A stretch of DNA of 64,000 nt from Candidatus Gastranaerophilales bacterium. Its GTDB lineage: Bacteria; Cyanobacteriota; Vampirovibrionia; Gastranaerophilales; Gastranaerophilaceae. Location: contig CANRGC010000008.1 of the NCBI GenBank assembly GCA_947630045.1, forward strand, positions 34,076 to 98,075, read 5' to 3'. A model generated the notes under the pieces. That model saw only the letters and a program-made list of their open reading frames with translations. It had not been told where the DNA came from and searched no databases. Positions 62,301 through 64,000 of this stretch are shown in pieces. The position numbers and the translations under genes were made by a program. How positions within the stretch are numbered: position 1 is the first letter of the stretch; every line of letters begins with the position of its first letter.

Positions 62301-62733
62301 TGACGAAACAGGAAACGTTGAAGATACTGAAAACAACGATGTCACGGGCGAAAGCGACTTTGTTCCGGACGAACAGACTGACGAAGCGGAAAATAACACT
62401 GTGACCTCAGATGACAGTTCTTGCGGAGATGAAGACGGTCTGAAGCCGGATGTAGTCGAAGATGAGCCGGTTAATCAACAAACAAATCAGGAAAATAAAC
62501 CCGCCCAAAGCAGTTTCCATTTTATGTTTAGAGGAAACTTCAACACAAGCCAACAAACACCAAGCACGGAAACGCATGATGAAACCGCCAAAACACCTGA
62601 AGAAGCTCCCAAGGTTGATGATTTCAAACCGAATAATGATACACAGATTTCGACAGAAACAAAAGATGTATCAAAAGAAGCTTCTCAAGATATTGAAGAC
62701 GACGATAAAATAGAAATTGAAATTGGCGAATAG
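59302..62733 (+). CDS. Large acidic repeat and coiled-coil protein of unknown function
   Basis: The 1143-residue protein has no signal peptide. It starts with two copies of one unit: STIIINGTKYTCSEENFKAVKEYL (residues 2-25) and VTLFINGEMYSCPKENSEDVKNYL (about residues 83-106). An Asp/Ser-rich linker (to about 200), a long helical region, a flexible (GGGS)-like stretch near residues 530-552, and three to four related helical repeats (QEEYINQLAQDFSAKL-type, about 640-890) follow. The C-terminus is very acidic with 18- and 26-residue tandem repeats (LVPDSGETDETENK; FVPDEQTDETGNVEDTENND). AAGGGAAGG precedes the ATG. Possibly a surface or exported filament or effector; nothing in the sequence proves it. 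Confidence 0.85.
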   Translation: MSTIIINGTKYTCSEENFKAVKEYLLGYDSVERNGIREYSNVDHTTINQMEQEYGLEDSLEDTDFDEGEDDIDLSGSDSDTSVTLFINGEMYSCPKENSEDVKNYLSAYTHATVFNNKISAYYDVSSYNLEYMKSLYGLEQEDTDSDDSSDDTNSSSSDSDTSTIASTDDSNDDNTDTEDSTSDSESSSSKRTTQDPTIKYKEDSEYYEKVKNIKRKNYNLSSDSNKSSAKDFDKADEKIKIEDEFNKKTPHSVTAFLDSEKYSEFRHEMKLYNSEEEDYKYKDNLNKVISNINKYNEELEQEISSLCSDSTNLLEEGSKIGECLEKTANVIVACETLSEGVGGDVLSAINAIKSNAENAKKKIDDKANKDCGEVMDKANEDLGDILDGKFDFEDITEVSSIGDMTKKILEYKDTLEQYAEVCWPYGIEINNGKYTLAYMIGKLRAGSSDGNLAQSYLDEYAKKAKTDIGNGVVKDTETLNKFYKDIDTLAEKVEEQGLDSSCLEELKTKAKDDNQKEADDAGNDYANGGGNNGGGGSVGGGGSVGGGGGSSVVDDVKNATDSAQEAADTADAIEDNSSEYDTSTDTLDEAEQTLKEKAQASVDEYVESLEMPTEGATLAEIQEAIDNANLTKAELSEVSSEVDLSGIDSAIEAMKEAQQGIINRLAEELSQRAQGAATSEDREGIMNEINSVVGESGNYDVDISALEEILNEVKTAQEEYINQLAQDFSAKLETYETSEEALNDLSLVDNEISLNSHVDTSALQEIKTVLETKIQELQEKEEQQALVQEQAEALKAQAQSATTTEEREAVLKAATDMAEEFTALGADISSIDEVYKNTLNTQQAYVNQIALDKLGKYKTYTSTEEIQNDINEIDQEIQKNNYADTSGLLTAKTILEDKLAEMSNENEENQDETEGDGEDTENKDVSGGIELVPDSGETDETENKGGIELVPDSGETDETENKGGIELVPDEQTDETGNVEDTENNDVTGESEFVPDEQTDETGNVEDTENNDVTGESDFVPDEQTDEAENNTVTSDDSSCGDEDGLKPDVVEDEPVNQQTNQENKPAQSSFHFMFRGNFNTSQQTPSTETHDETAKTPEEAPKVDDFKPNNDTQISTETKDVSKEASQDIEDDDKIEIEIGE
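62083..62394 (+). repeat. Two families of tandem DNA repeats (54-bp and 78-bp units) in the acidic protein gene
   Basis: Units of 54 bp start at 62083, 62137 and 62191 (last one partial), then units of 78 bp start at 62215, 62293 and 62371 (last partial). The second and third copies are nearly identical at the DNA level, so copy number may vary between strains. Both unit lengths are multiples of three, so changes keep the frame. Confidence 0.9.
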
Positions 62734-62750
62734 ACTTTTTTAAGATAATA

Positions 62751-62793
62751 AAATGGCGCACAAATAAACCGTGCGCCATTTGTATTAGTTTTG
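62751..62793 (+). terminator. Intrinsic terminator after the acidic repeat gene
   Basis: Perfect 11-bp stem AAATGGCGCAC/GTGCGCCATTT (62751-62761, 62771-62781) followed by a T-rich but interrupted stretch. Confidence 0.8.
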
Positions 62794-62802
62794 CTTGACG
62801 AT

Positions 62803-62831
62803 AAAAAAGATTAGCTTATGCTAATCTTTTT
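62803..62831 (-). terminator. Intrinsic terminator of the right-hand minus-strand genes
   Basis: Perfect 11-bp stem AAAAGATTAGC/GCTAATCTTTT with a 4-nt loop (62805-62830). On the minus strand it ends in a T-run. The loop contains the stop codon of the upstream reading frame. Confidence 0.85.
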
Positions 62832-63385
62832 ACTTTTATTTTTATCCCAAAAATTCTATATATTTTGTGCGTTTCTGTTTTTGTGTGCCCGTAAATTAAA
62901 AATTTGAATATATTTTTTAACACCCTGACCAATAAAAATGAAAGCATAATGACGTTTTGTTTAAAATTTAAATAGAAGAGTAATTCAATAATCTTTCTTG
63001 GTTCAAGCCCGATTTTAAACATTAAGTTTAACGAAAATTTTAAGTCTTCAGTCAGACACAAGACCTCATTTGCCTGATATCTTAATTTTTTATCTAAAAG
63101 CAGCCGGTTTTTTCTAAATATGTTGAAAACGGGGTTATAATCTCTGACGTCACTGTGCAAGAAGGGGTTTTTCTTGGCTGTATGGCTGTAATCTTTTTTA
63201 AAACTTTCCAAGCATAATTTTTTGGATGGCATATATATTTTTCCGTTTTCATTAATAATTTTTGCAACGGGAACACTGTGAGGATCAAAAGTAGTACAAT
63301 AGTATGCGGCATTAGCAAGCACATCGCTTGTTAAATGTTTTGTATTTACAATTGCGGTTGCAATAAAACCCGACTCATTAAGCAA
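62816..63385 (-). CDS. Uncharacterised glycan-locus protein, N-terminus uncertain
   Basis: The open frame gives 189 residues from a TTG at 63385 with no ribosome-binding site. It has KKNPFLHSDVRDYNPVFNIFRKN, a basic amphipathic C-terminal half and ends YRIFGIKIKVKRLA, like the glycosyltransferase at 43418. Upstream it stays in the same frame as the oxidoreductase gene, separated only by the TGA at 63419-63421 and 33 bp. It may be a separate glycan gene with an odd start, or the 3' part of a fusion split by a nonsense change. No known family recognised. Confidence 0.5.
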   Translation of the reverse strand: MLNESGFIATAIVNTKHLTSDVLANAAYYCTTFDPHSVPVAKIINENGKIYMPSKKLCLESFKKDYSHTAKKNPFLHSDVRDYNPVFNIFRKNRLLLDKKLRYQANEVLCLTEDLKFSLNLMFKIGLEPRKIIELLFYLNFKQNVIMLSFLLVRVLKNIFKFLIYGHTKTETHKIYRIFGIKIKVKRLA

Positions 63386-63418
63386 ATATTTTCTATCGTT
63401 TTTATCAGTATATCCATT

Positions 63419-64000
63419 TCATTTGATAGTGTCATATATTTCTCCAATCTCTCTATAACCGTCCATAAACGCTTGGTCTGACCACAAATAATCCCATTTG
63501 CCAAATCTGCCTATAGTTCTTATCCCTATAGAGTTTAGGTAATCAATAATTACTTTTCTTGATTCATAAATGTCAGAATTAAAGATTATATTGGCATATT
63601 CTTCAAATCTGATGTCTGAAAATTCTATATCTTCTCTGTTACAAATTCCCGTTTTTATAACCGCTTCAACCGTATTATCAAGTATTTCCCTCTCCGTCTT
63701 ATCAAGTTTTGACTTATTTGAAAAATAAATTTCAGCCTGAAGTGAGCTTTTACCGCTTGGAACATTTTTAGGCGTTTTTAAATGAGGGAAATAAATTCGT
63801 GAAGCCAAAATTTCTTCATCGTAAATATAATTCCATAAGCCTTTTGTATTAATTATTTTATTAAATCCTATTGATACCATATAACCTTTAGTCCACCTTA
63901 ACTTTTCTGTCGCCTTTTTTATCGGGGGGGGGGGGTAAATTAAACAAGAGACAATATCAGGTAAAGGCATGCTTGAAATTAACCAATCATAGCTTTCAAC
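63419..64000 (-). CDS. FAD-dependent amine-oxidase/UDP-galactopyranose-mutase-like oxidoreductase (5' part beyond right edge), phase-variable, in frame here
   Basis: The frame is open from the right edge (VESYDWLISSMPLPDIV) to the stop at 63419, 193 residues. It contains LIYPPPPIKKATEKLRW, YMVSIGFNKIINTKGLWNYIYDEE, RIYFPHLKTPKNVPSGKSSLQAEIY and a C-terminal GIRTIGRFGKWDYLWSDQAFMDGY, the last strand and FAD-binding tail (GRFGxWxYxWSDQA) seen in FAD oxidoreductases of glycan loci. The PPPP is coded by a run of twelve C (G on the plus strand). The missing part should hold the N-terminal FAD loop. Confidence 0.82.
   Translation of the reverse strand, partial: VESYDWLISSMPLPDIVSCLIYPPPPIKKATEKLRWTKGYMVSIGFNKIINTKGLWNYIYDEEILASRIYFPHLKTPKNVPSGKSSLQAEIYFSNKSKLDKTEREILDNTVEAVIKTGICNREDIEFSDIRFEEYANIIFNSDIYESRKVIIDYLNSIGIRTIGRFGKWDYLWSDQAFMDGYREIGEIYDTIK
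63924..63935 (-). repeat. Poly-C tract (minus strand), 12 nt, in the right-edge oxidoreductase gene (ON length)
   Basis: Twelve G on the plus strand, preceded by ATC. The present length keeps the frame open on both sides. Confidence 0.95.

Noticed and set aside
62031..62399. Minus-strand reading frame through the acidic repeats
   Set aside because: It is the complement of the repetitive acidic coding sequence and only looks open because the repeats lack stops on that strand.
1..64000. CRISPR arrays, rRNA genes, transposases, prophage
   Set aside because: No regularly spaced repeats, rRNA-like segments, transposase or phage structural genes were seen on reading the sequence; the only recombinase is the small one at 52031.

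Overview
The window looks like a chromosome segment of a low-GC (clearly AT-rich), outer-membrane-bearing bacterium. The best guess is a gut member of the non-photosynthetic cyanobacterial sister lineage (Melainabacteria/Vampirovibrionia, Gastranaerophilales type). This is inferred from recall, not proven: two proteins begin with an ISP...FG leader that I associate with that group, ftsEX, dcw genes and an L34-rnpA pair are present, and OmpH, autotransporter and O-antigen-type genes indicate an outer membrane.

Positions 1-39,400 are mostly core genes: secA (cut by the left edge), an ion permease, ruvB, ftsEX, a TagA-type glycosyltransferase, proC, rpmH-rnpA, tandem uridine-kinase-like paralogues, glcD, a MATE pump, an ECF sigma/zinc-finger pair, a minus-strand division and wall cluster (rsmH-ftsL-ftsI-murE, with murA), uvrC, folP, two plsC paralogues, ompH and a very large autotransporter with chlamydial-Pmp-like GGAI/FxxN repeats. 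A tRNA-Ser(UGA) at 39,277 marks the border to the accessory region.

Positions 39,400-58,250 form a surface-glycan locus: a sugar-phosphate cyclase, FGGY kinase and SDR module; a CDP-3,6-dideoxyhexose (paratose/tyvelose) module with RfbS-like, RfbE-like and RfbH proteins and a broken rfbG; UDP-glucuronate/xylose-type enzymes; an O-acyltransferase; a NeuB-family synthase; three tandem HpcH/HpaI-type aldolases; and a TPP enzyme. Another FAD-oxidoreductase glycan gene is cut by the right edge. Positions 58,900-62,733 hold a small unknown protein and a 1143-residue acidic repeat protein.

The main discovery candidate is a two-layer phase-variation system acting on this glycan locus. Layer 1 is five long homopolymeric G/C tracts (10-12 nt) inside coding genes, each preceded by TCG on the G-rich strand. 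Three are out of frame here (sugar-phosphate cyclase, RfbE-like epimerase, first aldolase) and two are in frame (RfbS-like reductase, right-edge oxidoreductase). In the RfbE-like gene the tract encodes the glycine-rich NAD-binding loop. Layer 2 is two short intergenic segments (43,236-43,383 and 53,731-53,921), each bounded by inverted copies of one 26-bp site family with half-sites like TGCAACA/TGGTGCA and each carrying a good sigma-70 promoter inside. They look like invertible promoters. A 181-residue FimB/FimE-sized tyrosine recombinase with a complete R-H-R-H-Y set lies 1.2 kb from the second one, downstream of the NeuB gene that the second promoter currently faces. In the present orientation promoter 1 points away from the glycosyltransferase operon and promoter 2 points toward neuB-recombinase and away from the aldolases. 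The recombinase may therefore be driven by its own switch.
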